Below are positions 7,917 through 17,647 of a DNA stretch of 64,000 nucleotides, piece by piece. Positions within the stretch are counted from its first letter, which is position 1. Every line of letters starts with the position of its first letter. The notes beneath the pieces are model-generated. The model had not been told where the DNA came from, did no database searches, and saw only the letters and a program-made list of their open reading frames with translations. Source of the stretch: Modestobacter sp. L9-4 (GTDB taxonomy: Bacteria; Actinomycetota; Actinomycetes; Mycobacteriales; Geodermatophilaceae); assembly GCF_019112525.1 (NCBI RefSeq), contig NZ_CP077800.1, forward strand, positions 124,001-188,000, in the 5' to 3' direction. A program made the translations under genes and the position numbers.

Positions 7917-8834
7917 GTGACCACGATGCTGCTGGACGCGGCGAGCCTCTACTACCGGGCCTTCTACGGGGTGCCCACGACCGTGACCGGCCCGCACGGG
8001 CGCCCGGTCAACGCCGTCCGCGGCTTCCTGGACATGACCGCCCGGCTGGTCACCGCCCACGGCCCGCAGCGGCTGGTCGCCTGCTGGGACGACGACTGGC
8101 GGCCGGCCTTCCGGGTTGCGGCGCTGCCCACCTACAAGGCCCACCGCGTCGCCCCCGAGGGCGGCGAGGAGACGCCGGAGGAGCTCAGCCCCCAGGTGCC
8201 GGTGCTCGTCGACGTGCTCGCCGCGGCGGGCCTGGCCCGGGTGGGCGCCCCCGGCTACGAGGCCGACGACGTCATCGGCACGCTGGCCACCCGCGCCCGC
8301 GGCCCGGTCGACGTCGTCACCGGGGACCGGGACCTGTTCCAGCTGGTGGACGACGCGCGCGGCGTCCGCGTGCTCTACACCGCCCGCGGGATCAACAACC
8401 TGGAGTTCGTGGACGAGGCGGCGGTGGCCGCGCGGTACGGCATCCCGGGCCGCAGCTACGCCGACTTGGCCGTCCTGCGCGGTGACCCCAGCGACGGGCT
8501 GCCCGGCGTGGCCGGGGTGGGTGCGAAGACGGCGGCAGCACTGATCAACGAGTTCGGGACGCTGGCCGGCATCCGGGCCGCGGCGGGCCGGACCGTGGTC
8601 CCGCGGGCCCCGCTCACCGCCGCGGTGCTGAGGAAGCTGCAGGCGGCCGGGGACTACCTGGACGCCGCTCCCGAGGTAGTCGCCGTCGTCACCGGCATCG
8701 ACCTGCCCCCGGTGGACGGCGCCCTGCCGCGGCACCCGGCCGACGCCGACGCCCTCGCCGCGCTGGCGGCCGAGCACGGGCTGGAGTCCTCGGTGCGCCG
8801 GCTGGGCACGGCGCTGGGCTGGCCACAGGACTGA
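7917..8834 (+). CDS. 5'-3' exonuclease (FEN-like, PolA N-domain type)
   Basis: A stand-alone 305-residue flap nuclease with the PIN-like and helix-hairpin-helix parts of the Pol I 5'-nuclease domain: LLDAASLYYRAFYG at the start, GYEADDVIG near 115 and TGDRDLFQLV near 138 (acidic metal ligands), then GDPSDGLPGVAGVGAKTAA near 190-208 (H2TH/HhH). Role in removing flaps or RNA primers. TACCGT is exactly 6 nt before the GTG, fixing the start as leaderless. Divergent from the M24 peptidase by 65 bp. Confidence 0.9.
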   Translation: MTTMLLDAASLYYRAFYGVPTTVTGPHGRPVNAVRGFLDMTARLVTAHGPQRLVACWDDDWRPAFRVAALPTYKAHRVAPEGGEETPEELSPQVPVLVDVLAAAGLARVGAPGYEADDVIGTLATRARGPVDVVTGDRDLFQLVDDARGVRVLYTARGINNLEFVDEAAVAARYGIPGRSYADLAVLRGDPSDGLPGVAGVGAKTAAALINEFGTLAGIRAAAGRTVVPRAPLTAAVLRKLQAAGDYLDAAPEVVAVVTGIDLPPVDGALPRHPADADALAALAAEHGLESSVRRLGTALGWPQD

Positions 8835-8860
8835 CCGGTCCGGGCCCCAGCGGTCGGGTC

Positions 8861-9736
8861 CTAGCGGTCGGACCAGGTGTAGGCGCCCTCGTCGTCGGTG
8901 AGCTGCAGGGTGACGGTGACCGGCTGGCCGTCGGTGGTGCGGCCCTGGCACTGGTAGCTGCGGCCCTGCGCGACCGTCATGTCCTGGTCGCAGGCGAGGT
9001 CCACGTCCACGCCGTAGGTCTCCTCGTACTGCTGGGCGACGTCACGCTGCACGGCGTCGGGGTCCAGCTGGGTGCCGCCGAGTCCCGAGCCCTGCCCGAT
9101 CGCGGCGGCCACGAGGACGACCAACGTGAGGACGCCGAGCAGCAGCCACAGCCGGCGCGACCGCCGGCGGACGGGCTGCGGCGGCCGTCCCCAGCCGGCC
9201 GGGTCCTGCCCCGGGAACTGACCCCACGGCTGCTGGCCGTACTGCTGGGCCGGGTACGGCTGCGGGTGCCCGTGGTGGGGCTGCCCGTACTGAGCGGGCG
9301 GGTACTGGGTCGGCGGGTACTGGGCGGGCGGGTACTGGGCGGGCTGCCCGTACGGGCCGTACCCCGGCTGCTGTCCGTACTGGGGCTGGCCGTACGCGGG
9401 CTGGCCGTAGTGAGGCTGTCCGTACACGGGCTGGCCGGGGTGCTGTTGTCCGTACTGGCCGTACGGGGGCTGCTGGCCGTGCTGCGGCGCATGCCCCTGC
9501 TGCCCGTACTGGGGTTGCCCGTAGGGGGGCTGGCCGTACTGCTGCTGGCCGTACTGCTGGTACCCGTAATGCTGCTGGCCGTACTGCGGCGACGGCGGCC
9601 CCCACCGAGGGGGCGCCGGCCGGTCGTCACGGTCGGCCGGCTCCTCCGACGAGCGGTCCTCGGGCGGGTGGTCCTGCGGCTCGCGGTCCCACGGCGTCCA
9701 GTCGGGCCGGTCCCGGTCCTGCGGCGGCTGGCTCAT
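8861..9736 (-). CDS. DUF4333 domain membrane protein with Tyr/Gln/Pro/Gly repeats
   Basis: The 291-residue protein has a charged start, a long low-complexity cytoplasmic segment (residues 50-175) built from Y-G-Q, P-Q-Y-G-Q-Q and Y-P-P-A-Q units, a basic patch RRRSRR, one transmembrane helix near 195-215 ([19 protein letters not shown]), and an extracytoplasmic DUF4333 domain with a Cys pair (LACDQ, YQCQG). Function unknown. I chose the ATG at 9736 because of its GAGGAG ribosome site. It lies downstream of helY as Rv2091c does in M. tuberculosis. Confidence 0.85.
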   Translation of the reverse strand: MSQPPQDRDRPDWTPWDREPQDHPPEDRSSEEPADRDDRPAPPRWGPPSPQYGQQHYGYQQYGQQQYGQPPYGQPQYGQQGHAPQHGQQPPYGQYGQQHPGQPVYGQPHYGQPAYGQPQYGQQPGYGPYGQPAQYPPAQYPPTQYPPAQYGQPHHGHPQPYPAQQYGQQPWGQFPGQDPAGWGRPPQPVRRRSRRLWLLLGVLTLVVLVAAAIGQGSGLGGTQLDPDAVQRDVAQQYEETYGVDVDLACDQDMTVAQGRSYQCQGRTTDGQPVTVTLQLTDDEGAYTWSDR

Positions 9737-9792
9737 CGTCGCTCCTCGTCCTGGGCCCGGGCCCGCTGCGGGCCGCGCGCGGCGATCGTGCC

Positions 9793-12627
9793 CTACCCGG
9801 TGACCGAGGCCGACACGACCCCGCGGCGCACCCGGCCCACCGCGGAGCGGGCGATGCCGGCCAGCGGCTCGTCGGCGATCTTGGCCAGCTGGTCGAGCAG
9901 GTCGATCAGCTGGCGTGCCCACCGGACGAAGTCCCCACCCGACAGCTCCGTGCCGGCCTGCTCGGCCCCGGCGAGCACCCGGTCCAGGGTCTGGCCGTCG
10001 GCCCAGCGGTAGGCCGCCCAGACGAAGCCGAGGTCCAGGTCGCGGGTGACCGGGACGCCGTGGTCGCGCTCGACGTCGGCCAGCCGCTCGTGCACCCGGC
10101 GCATCTCCGCCAGCGCGCCCGTCACCTTGCCGGCCGGCACCGAGGGCTGGGCGACGGTGTCGCGCCGTGCCTCGAACACGAGCGCGGACACGACCCCGGC
10201 CAGCTCGGCGGGGGTGAGCCCGCGGAAGACCCCGGCGCGCAGGCACTCCGCGGTGAGCAGGTCGGTCTCGGACCAGATCCGGCCCAGCCGCCGTCCGGCG
10301 TCGGTGACCAGCTCCGGACGCTCGTCGGCGTCCGGGGCGACCACCGGCTCGGGGACGAGGTAGCCCAGCTCGGTGAGGACGTCGCAGGTGCGGTCGAACT
10401 GGGCGGTCAGCGACCCGGTGCGCTCGGCGATCTGGCGGCGCAGCTGCTCGGCCTCGCGCAGCACCCGCAGCCAGCGGTCGGCGGCACGCACCCGCTCCTC
10501 CCGGTCGGGCAGGGCGTGCACGGGGTGGGCGCGCAGGGCGTGCCGCAGGTCGGACAGCACCGGGTCGTCGTCCGCGCCGGAGCGGCCGCGGGTGCGGCGG
10601 GCGCCGAGGTCGTTCTCGGTGCGGGCGTTGCGCAGGGTGGAGGCGAGGTCCCGGCGGGCGTGCGGGCTGCGGTGGTTGAAGTTCTTGGGCACCCGCACCC
10701 GGGTCAGCGCGGTCACCGGGGTCGGGAAGTCGATCGACCCGAGCCGGCCGGCCCACTTGTCCTCGGTGAGCACCAGCGGGTGCGGGTCGGCCAGTTCGGT
10801 CAGGCCCGGGTCCAGCACGACGGCGAGCCCCTGCCGGCGTCCGCTGGGCACCCGGATGACGTCACCGGCGCGCAGCGCGGCCAGGGACTCGGCGGCGTCG
10901 GCGCGGCGCTTGGCCTGGGAGTCACGCGACAGCGCCTTCTCCCGCTGGGACACCTCGCTGCGCAGCTTCGCGTAGCCGGCGACGTCGAACACCTGGTCGG
11001 TCAGCCCGCCGCGCACCTCGGCCTCCAGCCGGGCGGCGTCCTCCTCGTGCCGGGCCGCGGAGCGGGCCAGCCCGACGACGGAGCGGTCGGCCTGGAACTG
11101 GGCGAAGGAGGCGGCCAGCAGCTCGCGGGCGCGCTCCCGGCCGAAGGCGCCGACCAGGTTGACGGCCATGTTGTAGCTGGGCCGGAACGACGAGCGCAGC
11201 GGGTAGGTGCGGGTGCTGGCCAGCCCGGCGACGACGGCGGGGTCGACGTTGGGACCCCAGACGACGACGGCGTGCCCCTCGACGTCGATGCCGCGGCGCC
11301 CGGCCCGGCCGGTGAGCTGGGTGTACTCCCCCGGCGTGACGTCGGCGTGCGCCTCGCCGTTCCACTTCACCAGCCGCTCGAGGACGACGGTGCGCGCGGG
11401 CATGTTGATGCCCAGGGCGAGGGTCTCGGTGGCGAACACGGCCTTGACCAGGCCGTTGACGAAGCACTCCTCGACGGTCTCCTTGAACGCGGGCACCAGG
11501 CCGGCGTGGTGGGCGGCGAACCCGGCGAGCAGGCCCTCGCGCCACTCCCAGAAGCCGAGGACGTGCAGGTCCTCGTCGGGCAGCGCACCGGTGCGCCGGT
11601 CGATGATCTCGGCGATGGCGGCCCGCTCGTTCTCGTCGGTGAGCCGCAGGCCCGAGGCCAGGCACTGGTGCACCGCGGCGTCGCAGCCGTTGCGGCTGAA
11701 CACGAAGGTGATCGCCGGCAGCAGCCCGGAGCGGTCGAGCCGCTCGATGACGTCGGGCCGGGACGGCGGGGAGTAGCGCGGCTTGGACCCGAACCCGTTG
11801 CGCCCGGTGCCGCCTCCGCCGTGCCAGGAGTCGAAGCGCCGCTCCTGCTCGTGCACGTAGCGCACCAGCTCGGGGTCGACCACGGCCCGGCCGCGCTCAC
11901 GGGTCGACAGCCCGCGGGGGGTCTGCTCCCACTCCCCGGCGTGGGCCGCCGGGCGCAGTGCGAACAGGTCGAAGACCCGCCCGCCCACGAGCATGTGCTG
12001 CCACAGCGGGATGGGCCGCACCTCGCTGACCACCACCCGGGTGTCCCCGCGCACGGTGACCAGCCAGTCGGCGAACTCCTCGGCGTTGCTCACCGTCGCC
12101 GACAGCGACACCAGCCGGACGTGCTCGGGCAGGTGGATGATCACCTCCTCCCAGACCGCGCCACGGAACCGGTCGGCGAGGTAGTGGACCTCGTCCATGA
12201 CCACGTAGCCGAGGTCGGTCAGCGCCGGGGAGTCGACGTAGAGCATGTTGCGGAGCACCTCGGTGGTCATCACCACCACGGGGGCGTCGCCGTTGATGGC
12301 GTTGTCCCCGGTCAGCAGACCGACGCGGTCGGCGCCGTAGCGCTCGCAGAGGTCGCTGTACTTCTGGTTCGACAGGGCCTTGATCGGCGTCGTGTAGAAC
12401 GCCTTCTTGCCCTCCTGGAGGGCCTTGTGGACGGCGAACTCCCCGACCACGGTCTTCCCCGCCCCGGTGGGGGCGCAGACGAGCACGCCGGACCCCTCCT
12501 CCAGCGCCTCGCACGCCTCGACCTGGAACGGGTCCAGGGAGAAGCCGAGGTCTGCGGTGAAGTCCGACAGGGTGGGGTGTGCGTTACGCCGGCGGGCAGC
12601 CGCGTACCGCTCAGCCGGGCTGGACAT
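9793..12627 (-). CDS. helY: Ski2/Mtr4-like DEAD/DEAH-box RNA helicase HelY
   Basis: 944 residues. RecA-like domain 1 carries CAPTGAGKT near 50 and DEVH near 145; domain 2 carries [16 protein letters not shown] and [12 protein letters not shown] near 400-450; then the ratchet and DSHCT C-terminal domains typical of Ski2/Mtr4 proteins. It should be an ATP-dependent 3'-5' RNA helicase in RNA processing or decay. TAACGT lies exactly 6 nt before the ATG, so it probably has its own leaderless promoter despite following tatC by 87 bp. Confidence 0.9.
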   Translation of the reverse strand: MSSPAERYAAARRRNAHPTLSDFTADLGFSLDPFQVEACEALEEGSGVLVCAPTGAGKTVVGEFAVHKALQEGKKAFYTTPIKALSNQKYSDLCERYGADRVGLLTGDNAINGDAPVVVMTTEVLRNMLYVDSPALTDLGYVVMDEVHYLADRFRGAVWEEVIIHLPEHVRLVSLSATVSNAEEFADWLVTVRGDTRVVVSEVRPIPLWQHMLVGGRVFDLFALRPAAHAGEWEQTPRGLSTRERGRAVVDPELVRYVHEQERRFDSWHGGGGTGRNGFGSKPRYSPPSRPDVIERLDRSGLLPAITFVFSRNGCDAAVHQCLASGLRLTDENERAAIAEIIDRRTGALPDEDLHVLGFWEWREGLLAGFAAHHAGLVPAFKETVEECFVNGLVKAVFATETLALGINMPARTVVLERLVKWNGEAHADVTPGEYTQLTGRAGRRGIDVEGHAVVVWGPNVDPAVVAGLASTRTYPLRSSFRPSYNMAVNLVGAFGRERARELLAASFAQFQADRSVVGLARSAARHEEDAARLEAEVRGGLTDQVFDVAGYAKLRSEVSQREKALSRDSQAKRRADAAESLAALRAGDVIRVPSGRRQGLAVVLDPGLTELADPHPLVLTEDKWAGRLGSIDFPTPVTALTRVRVPKNFNHRSPHARRDLASTLRNARTENDLGARRTRGRSGADDDPVLSDLRHALRAHPVHALPDREERVRAADRWLRVLREAEQLRRQIAERTGSLTAQFDRTCDVLTELGYLVPEPVVAPDADERPELVTDAGRRLGRIWSETDLLTAECLRAGVFRGLTPAELAGVVSALVFEARRDTVAQPSVPAGKVTGALAEMRRVHERLADVERDHGVPVTRDLDLGFVWAAYRWADGQTLDRVLAGAEQAGTELSGGDFVRWARQLIDLLDQLAKIADEPLAGIARSAVGRVRRGVVSASVTG

Positions 12628-12713
12628 GCCCCCACGTTAGGCGCTCCCGGCGCCCGCCACCCGTTCCATCCCGGAAGGCTCCGGACGCCGCCGCAGCGGT
12701 GCCCGGGACGGCG

Positions 12714-13658
12714 TCAGGCCTGGGTGTGCCCGGGCTCGGTGATGCTGCTCGGCGTGGTGTCCAGCGGGCTGGGGCTGGTGTCCAGCGGGCTGGCGGACTC
12801 GATCGCCGGAGAGGCCTCGTCGTCATCGAGCCCCGCGAGGCCGTCGGCGGCGGCGCGCTTGGCGCGCCGCTTGTCCACGACCCGGGCGATCTGGATGGCG
12901 ATCTCGAAGAGCACGCACATCGGGCCGGCCATCAGCAGCATCGTGAACGGGTCCTGGGTGGGCGTGATGAACGCCGCGAACACGATGGTGAGGAAGTACA
13001 GCCACCGCCGGGCCTTGGCCATCACCGCGTAGGACAGGACGCCGATGAGGTTGAGCACCACCGCGATCAGCGGCAGCTCGAAGCTGACCCCGAACGCCAG
13101 CAGCAGGGAGATGACGAAGCCGATGTAGTCCTGGGCGGTGAGGGCGACCACGACCCCGTTGCCTGCCAGCCCGAGGAGCAGCTTGAGCCCCGCCGAGAGC
13201 GAGATGTAGGCCAGGGCGGCGCCGGCGGCGAACAGCAGGCTGGAGGCGGTGACGAAGCCGACGCCGTAGCGGCGCTCGTTCTTCTTCAGCCCGGGGGTGA
13301 GGAACGCCCAGAGCTGGTGCAGCCAGAACGGGGCGGAGAGCACGATGCCGGCGATGAACGCGATCTTCAGCCGGATCAGCGCACCACCGAACACGTCGGT
13401 GACCAGGAGGCCGCACTTGCCGTCCGCGTCGTTGTAGCGCAGGTCGTTGGGCAGGTTGCAGTACGGCGCCCGGATGAAGTCGCCCAGCCCGTGCTCGTAC
13501 CACCAGAAGGCGATCGCGGTGGCGACCAGCACGAAGAACAGCGCGATGCCGATGCGGTTGCGCAGCTCGCGGAGGTGGCCGATCAGGCTCATCGTCGCCG
13601 CGGCGTCCCTCTCGGGACGCCGCGGACGGCGATCGCGGGTGCGCCCTGCCAGGGTCAC
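12714..13658 (-). CDS. tatC: Sec-independent protein translocase subunit TatC
   Basis: Six-helix TatC fold with the conserved opening MSLIGHLRELRNRI, a periplasmic loop after helix 1, LSAPFWLHQLWAFLTPGL, and GVSFELPLIAVVLNLIG. It is the signal-peptide receptor of the Tat export system and works with the adjacent TatA. I place the start at a GTG giving VTLAGRTRD, 22 bp after tatA, because mycobacterial TatC also has a short basic leader before MSL; the ATG at 13592 is the alternative. The C-terminal 50 residues are a disordered Ser/Pro/Thr tail. Confidence 0.92.
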   Translation of the reverse strand: MTLAGRTRDRRPRRPERDAAATMSLIGHLRELRNRIGIALFFVLVATAIAFWWYEHGLGDFIRAPYCNLPNDLRYNDADGKCGLLVTDVFGGALIRLKIAFIAGIVLSAPFWLHQLWAFLTPGLKKNERRYGVGFVTASSLLFAAGAALAYISLSAGLKLLLGLAGNGVVVALTAQDYIGFVISLLLAFGVSFELPLIAVVLNLIGVLSYAVMAKARRWLYFLTIVFAAFITPTQDPFTMLLMAGPMCVLFEIAIQIARVVDKRRAKRAAADGLAGLDDDEASPAIESASPLDTSPSPLDTTPSSITEPGHTQA

Positions 13659-13680
13659 GGGCGGCTGGGGGTGCTGGGGG

Positions 13681-14028
13681 TCAGCGGGCGCTGTCGGCGG
13701 AGGCCGCCGAGGCGCGGGCCCGCTCGGCCGCGGCGCGCGCAGCGACGGCACGGGCCTCGGCAGCAGCCGCCTCGGCCTCGTAGTCGACCGGCGTCACCGG
13801 GGCAGCCGCCGCGGGGGCGGAGGCCGGGGCGACGATCTGGCCGGTCACCGGGGTTGTGCGGGCCTCGTCCTTGGCGCGGACGTCGTCGTCCTTCATGCCC
13901 TTCATCTCGCTCTTGAAGATGCGCATCGAGCGCCCCATCGAGCGGGAGGCGTCGGGCAGCTTCTTGTAGCCGAAGAGCAGCAGGACGGCCAGGATGATGA
14001 GGCCGATCTCCGCGGGGCCGAGGTTCAT
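13681..14028 (-). CDS. tatA: Twin-arginine translocase subunit TatA
   Basis: 115 residues: an N-terminal transmembrane helix (LGPAEIGLIILAVLLLFG), the FGYKKLPDASRSMGRS amphipathic helix with the conserved Phe-Gly hinge, and an acidic/Ala-rich tail. It forms the protein-conducting pore with TatC. GGAGG ribosome site 5 nt before the ATG. No tatB is evident in this window, as is usual in actinobacteria where it lies elsewhere. Confidence 0.93.
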   Translation of the reverse strand: MNLGPAEIGLIILAVLLLFGYKKLPDASRSMGRSMRIFKSEMKGMKDDDVRAKDEARTTPVTGQIVAPASAPAAAAPVTPVDYEAEAAAAEARAVAARAAAERARASAASADSAR

Positions 14029-14176
14029 CGGGTCCTCCGAGTCGTGGGGGGCGAGCAGTGGCGACTCTACGCCCGGACCCTGGGGGGTCCAGGCCTCGCC
14101 GGAGCTGTACGCACGGCGTCCACCTGTGGTTCAGCGGGCCGTCGCCAGGGGGTTCGCGGCCGGCGCGGCCGACGGT

Positions 14177-14383
14177 TCAGTCCGAGGTCGCGGCGCGCTC
14201 GGCGCGGACGGCGGCCGCCCGGGCCGCCGTGGCCTGGGCCTCGGCCAGCAGCGGGGCGGCCTCGCGCTCGAGGGCCCGCAGCTCACGGCTGAGCCGGCCG
14301 GCGGCACCCACCACGTTGTAGGCCAGGGTGCCCAGCACCAGCAGCACGAGGACGGCGACGGCGATCCACACGATCAGCAACAC
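14177..14383 (-). CDS. Small single-pass membrane protein
   Basis: 68 residues: one N-terminal helix (LLIVWIAVAVLVLLVLGTLAY) followed by an Ala/Glu/Arg-rich likely coiled coil (residues 30-65). No named family; a small protein occurs in this place between pafC and tatA in related genomes as far as I recall. TAGGGT lies exactly 6 nt before the GTG, supporting that it is a real, leaderless gene. Confidence 0.7.
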   Translation of the reverse strand: MLLIVWIAVAVLVLLVLGTLAYNVVGAAGRLSRELRALEREAAPLLAEAQATAARAAAVRAERAATSD

Positions 14384-14434
14384 GGGCCGACCCTAGCGGC
14401 CTCCGCCGTCGGTTCGCGCTCAGTCGGCCCGCGC

Positions 14435-15400
14435 TCAGTCCGCGTAGCGGGCCAGCGCGGCCCGGGCCTCACCGGCGACCTGGGCGGCCAGCTCGGTGGG
14501 GCTGTCGACCAGCGCCGACCCGCCGAGGGAGGAGACCAGCCGGCGGGCCCAGCCCAGGTCCGACGTCCGGACCGCCACGGCCAGCCCACCCGGGGGGTCG
14601 GTGACCTCGGCGACGTCCTCGACCGGGTAGTAGTCGGCCACCCAGCGCGCGGTGCGGGCCAGCCGCAGCCGCACCAGCGGTGCCTCGGCGCCGGGCTGGT
14701 AGAGCCCGGAGTCCAGGTCGCGCTCGGTCGCCTCGTCCGGCGGCGCCCCCGGCTCGTCCAGCACGGCGACCTCGTCGATGCGGTCGAGGCGGAACAGCCG
14801 GGTGCCCTCGACGTTGCGGCACCACGCCTCCAGGTACCAGCGGCCGTCGACCAGCAGCAGCCGCATCGGGTCCACGGTGCGCTCGGTGCGCTCGTCGCGG
14901 CTGGGCACGTAGTAGTGCAGGTGCAGCGCCCGGCCGCGCTCGAGCCCGTCGCGGACGGCGGCCAGGGACTGCTCGGCCGCGCCCACGCTCACCGCCACCG
15001 GCGCGTGCACCTCCCCCGGGTGCCCGGCGGCGGCCGAGACCTTGGCCAGCGCACGGCTGACCGCCTCGCCCTCGGCGAGCCCGGGCATCTCCAGCAGGGT
15101 GCGCAGCGCGACGATCAGCGCCACCGCCTCGTCGGTGCTCAGCCGCAGCGGCCGCACCATCCCGGCGGTGAAGGTCACCCGCACCCGGTCGCCCTCGAAG
15201 GCCAGGTCGATCAGGTCCCCGGGCCCGTGCCCGGGCAGGCCGCACACCCACAGCAGGTCCAGGTCCCGGCGCAGCTGTGCCTCGCTGACCCCGAAGTCGC
15301 CGGCCGCGTCGGCCAGCCGGACGCCGTCGGGGCGGGCCTGCAGGTACGGGACCAGGGTGAGCAGCCGGGTCATCCGCTCGGCGGTGCTCGGCGCGGTCAT
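14435..15400 (-). CDS. pafC: WYL-domain transcriptional regulator PafC
   Basis: 321 residues: N-terminal winged HTH (ERMTRLLTLVPYLQA, then LADAAGDFGVSEAQLRRDL), a WYL domain with the RWYLEAWCR core near residue 195, and a C-terminal WCX domain. PafC partners with PafB as the DNA-damage-responsive PafBC transcription activator that drives the LexA-independent response in mycobacteria. The ATG overlaps the pafB TGA (ATGA), indicating coupled synthesis of the two subunits. Confidence 0.9.
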   Translation of the reverse strand: MTAPSTAERMTRLLTLVPYLQARPDGVRLADAAGDFGVSEAQLRRDLDLLWVCGLPGHGPGDLIDLAFEGDRVRVTFTAGMVRPLRLSTDEAVALIVALRTLLEMPGLAEGEAVSRALAKVSAAAGHPGEVHAPVAVSVGAAEQSLAAVRDGLERGRALHLHYYVPSRDERTERTVDPMRLLLVDGRWYLEAWCRNVEGTRLFRLDRIDEVAVLDEPGAPPDEATERDLDSGLYQPGAEAPLVRLRLARTARWVADYYPVEDVAEVTDPPGGLAVAVRTSDLGWARRLVSSLGGSALVDSPTELAAQVAGEARAALARYAD

Positions 15401-16374
15401 GCCGGCTCCCCGAGGGCGGCCAGCCGGGTGAGCCGGTCGACCACGGCCGCACGCATGGTCTGCGGGGCCTCGACCAGGACGTCGGCGCCGTAGGCGGCCA
15501 GGGTGTCGGCCAGCTGCTCGGGCTCGGTGGTGCGCAGCTGCAGCCGGTCGTCGCCGTCGTCGGCGGCGCCCAGCGGCTCGGCGGTGCGGCGCAGGCCGAT
15601 CGCCGTCCCCGGGCGGGCGCGGACGATGACGAGCTGCTCGGCGCGGGACTCCTGCCGGGCCACCACGGCGGCCAGGTCGAGGTCCGGCGGGGGTGAGAAG
15701 GCACCGGCCGGGCCGGTCGCCCGCGGGTTGCCGGTGACCCGGGAGAGCCGGAAGACCCGGGGGGCCTTGCGGTCCAGGTCGTGACCGACGAGGTACCAGT
15801 GCCCGTGCCAGGCCACGACGCCCCACGGCTGGACCCGGCGGCGGTGCGCGGCCGCCTCGTCGGGACGGCGGTACTCGAAGGAGAGCACCCGCCGGTCGCG
15901 GGCGGCGGCGTAACAGGGCTCGAAGGCGGGCTCGCCGGCGTCCAGGCGCGGCTGGATGGGCACCCCGCGGCCGGAGTCGACCTCCACCCCGGCGGCGCGG
16001 AGCTTGACCAGCGCGCTCTGCGCGGCCCCGGCCAGCTGCGCGGACTGCCACAGCCGCAGAGCCAGGCCGACGGCCGCGGCCTCCTCCCCGGTGAGGGTGA
16101 TCTCGGGCAGCTCGTAGTCGACCCGGGCGATCCGGTAGCCGTCCTCGGTGTCGAAGGCGCTGGTGCGGCCGGTCTCCAGCGGGACGCCGATCTCGCGCAG
16201 CTCGGCCTTGTCCCGCTCGAACATGCGCTTGAAGGCCTCGTCGGCGCGCTCGGTGCCGTCGTCGGGCTCGTAGCCGGGGACGATGGTGCGGATCTTGGCC
16301 GCCGAGACGTACTGCCGGGTGCCGAGCAGGGCGATGACCAGGTTGACCAGTCGTTCCGCCCGCTTGGCTGCCAC
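15397..16374 (-). CDS. pafB: WYL-domain transcriptional regulator PafB
   Basis: 325 residues with KRAERLVNLVIALLGTRQYVSAAKIR (HTH) at the N-terminus, a WYL domain (HWYLVGHDLDR near 185) and a WCX domain. It forms the PafBC activator with the overlapping pafC. Two in-frame GTGs are possible; TAGCCT (16381-16386) is exactly 6 nt before the inner one at 16374, so I take VAAKRAERL as the start rather than 16380. Confidence 0.9.
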   Translation of the reverse strand: MAAKRAERLVNLVIALLGTRQYVSAAKIRTIVPGYEPDDGTERADEAFKRMFERDKAELREIGVPLETGRTSAFDTEDGYRIARVDYELPEITLTGEEAAAVGLALRLWQSAQLAGAAQSALVKLRAAGVEVDSGRGVPIQPRLDAGEPAFEPCYAAARDRRVLSFEYRRPDEAAAHRRRVQPWGVVAWHGHWYLVGHDLDRKAPRVFRLSRVTGNPRATGPAGAFSPPPDLDLAAVVARQESRAEQLVIVRARPGTAIGLRRTAEPLGAADDGDDRLQLRTTEPEQLADTLAAYGADVLVEAPQTMRAAVVDRLTRLAALGEPA

Positions 16375-16447
16375 GCGCACAGGCTAGTGCCCCGCGCGTG
16401 TCGGGCTCGCCCGAGGCGAGGTGCCCGGCTCCCCCTACTCTGCTCCG

Positions 16448-17566
16448 GTGACCGACGCCCCCTCCCCCGTCCCCGGCTCACGGATCCGCTGGCGCCGCGG
16501 CGAGGTGATCGGGCTGGGCCGCACCTGGCGGGACGCGCAGGAGCTCACCGTCGCCGTCCCCGGGGACGGCGCGGTGCCGGCGCTGGCGCACCCGTCGGTG
16601 GTGGGCCGACCCCAGGTGGGCGACACGGTGCTGCTGAACACCACGGCGCGGGCGCAGCACCTGGGCACCGGCGGGTACGCCCTGGTCGTCGCCGTCCCCG
16701 ACCGGCTGCCGCTGGACCCGGAGGGCCCCGGCCACCTGGTGAAGGGCCGCTACGGCCCGCTGCAGGTGGCGGTCTCCGGCGTCGACGAGCAGGAGACCGA
16801 GCACCACGCGACGATCGCCGAGGCCGAGGACATCGGTGGCATGCCGGTGGTCGTGGCCGACCTGCACTCCGCGCTGCCCGCGGTCGTGGCCGGGGCGCAC
16901 GTCACCGACCCCGCACTCCGGATCGCCTACGTGATGACCGACGGCGGTGCCCTGCCGGCTGCCTTCTCCCGCACCCTGGACGCGCTGGCCGGCTCGCTGG
17001 CCGGGGTGGTCACCGTCGGGCAGGCCTTCGGTGGCGACCTGGAGGCGGTCACCGTGCACACCGGGCTGCTGGCGGCCAGGCACGTGCTGCACGCCGACAT
17101 CGCGATCGTCACCCAGGGGCCGGGCAACCTGGGCACCGGGACGCCGTGGGGCTTCTCCGGGGTCGCCGCCGGTGATGCCTGCAACGCCGTCGCCGTACTG
17201 GGCGGGCGCACCATCGGGGCACTGCGGATCTCCGCGGCCGACCCCCGGCCGCGGCACCGCGGGGTGTCCCACCACTCGCTGACCGCCTTCGGCCGGGTCG
17301 CGCTGGCCGGGGTGACGCTGGTGGCGCCCCGCGGGCTGGGGTCGGAGCTGGGCAGCCAGGTCGAGGAGGACCTCGCCGGGCAGCCGGAGCGCAACCCCGT
17401 GGAGTGGGTGGACAGCGAGGGCCTGGACGACGCGCTGGCCGCCTCCCCGGCGCAGCTGTCCACCATGGGTCGCGGGCTGGCCGAGGACCGCGCCTACTTC
17501 CTCTCCGCCGCGGCCGCCGGCCGGTACGCCGCCCAGATCACCCTGTTCGGCCCGCCCCCGGCCTGA
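16448..17566 (+). CDS. DUF3866 family protein
   Basis: 372 residues of the actinobacterial DUF3866 family, commonly found beside the Pup-proteasome genes. Recognisable stretches are RIRWRRGEV at the start, VVVADLHSALPAV near 140, YVMTDGGALPAAFS near 160, TQGPGNLGTGTPWGFSG near 225-240 and RHRGVSHHSLTAFGR near 272. No catalytic role is established to my knowledge. TACTCT at 16436-16441 is exactly 6 nt before the GTG at 16448, which decides the start over an upstream ATG at 16421. Confidence 0.88.
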   Translation: MTDAPSPVPGSRIRWRRGEVIGLGRTWRDAQELTVAVPGDGAVPALAHPSVVGRPQVGDTVLLNTTARAQHLGTGGYALVVAVPDRLPLDPEGPGHLVKGRYGPLQVAVSGVDEQETEHHATIAEAEDIGGMPVVVADLHSALPAVVAGAHVTDPALRIAYVMTDGGALPAAFSRTLDALAGSLAGVVTVGQAFGGDLEAVTVHTGLLAARHVLHADIAIVTQGPGNLGTGTPWGFSGVAAGDACNAVAVLGGRTIGALRISAADPRPRHRGVSHHSLTAFGRVALAGVTLVAPRGLGSELGSQVEEDLAGQPERNPVEWVDSEGLDDALAASPAQLSTMGRGLAEDRAYFLSAAAAGRYAAQITLFGPPPA

Positions 17567-17647
17567 GCCCGGCGTCGTTGCACGCCTTCTGTCCGCGTCG
17601 CACGCGCTGCAGCCCGGGCAACGCGCACACGGTGCGTGCACCGCGGG

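Noticed and set aside
10060-13032. A 990-codon + strand open frame
   Set aside because: Antisense to helY/tatC; translation is Gly/Arg/Val/His-rich without domains, a shadow caused by G+C codon bias.
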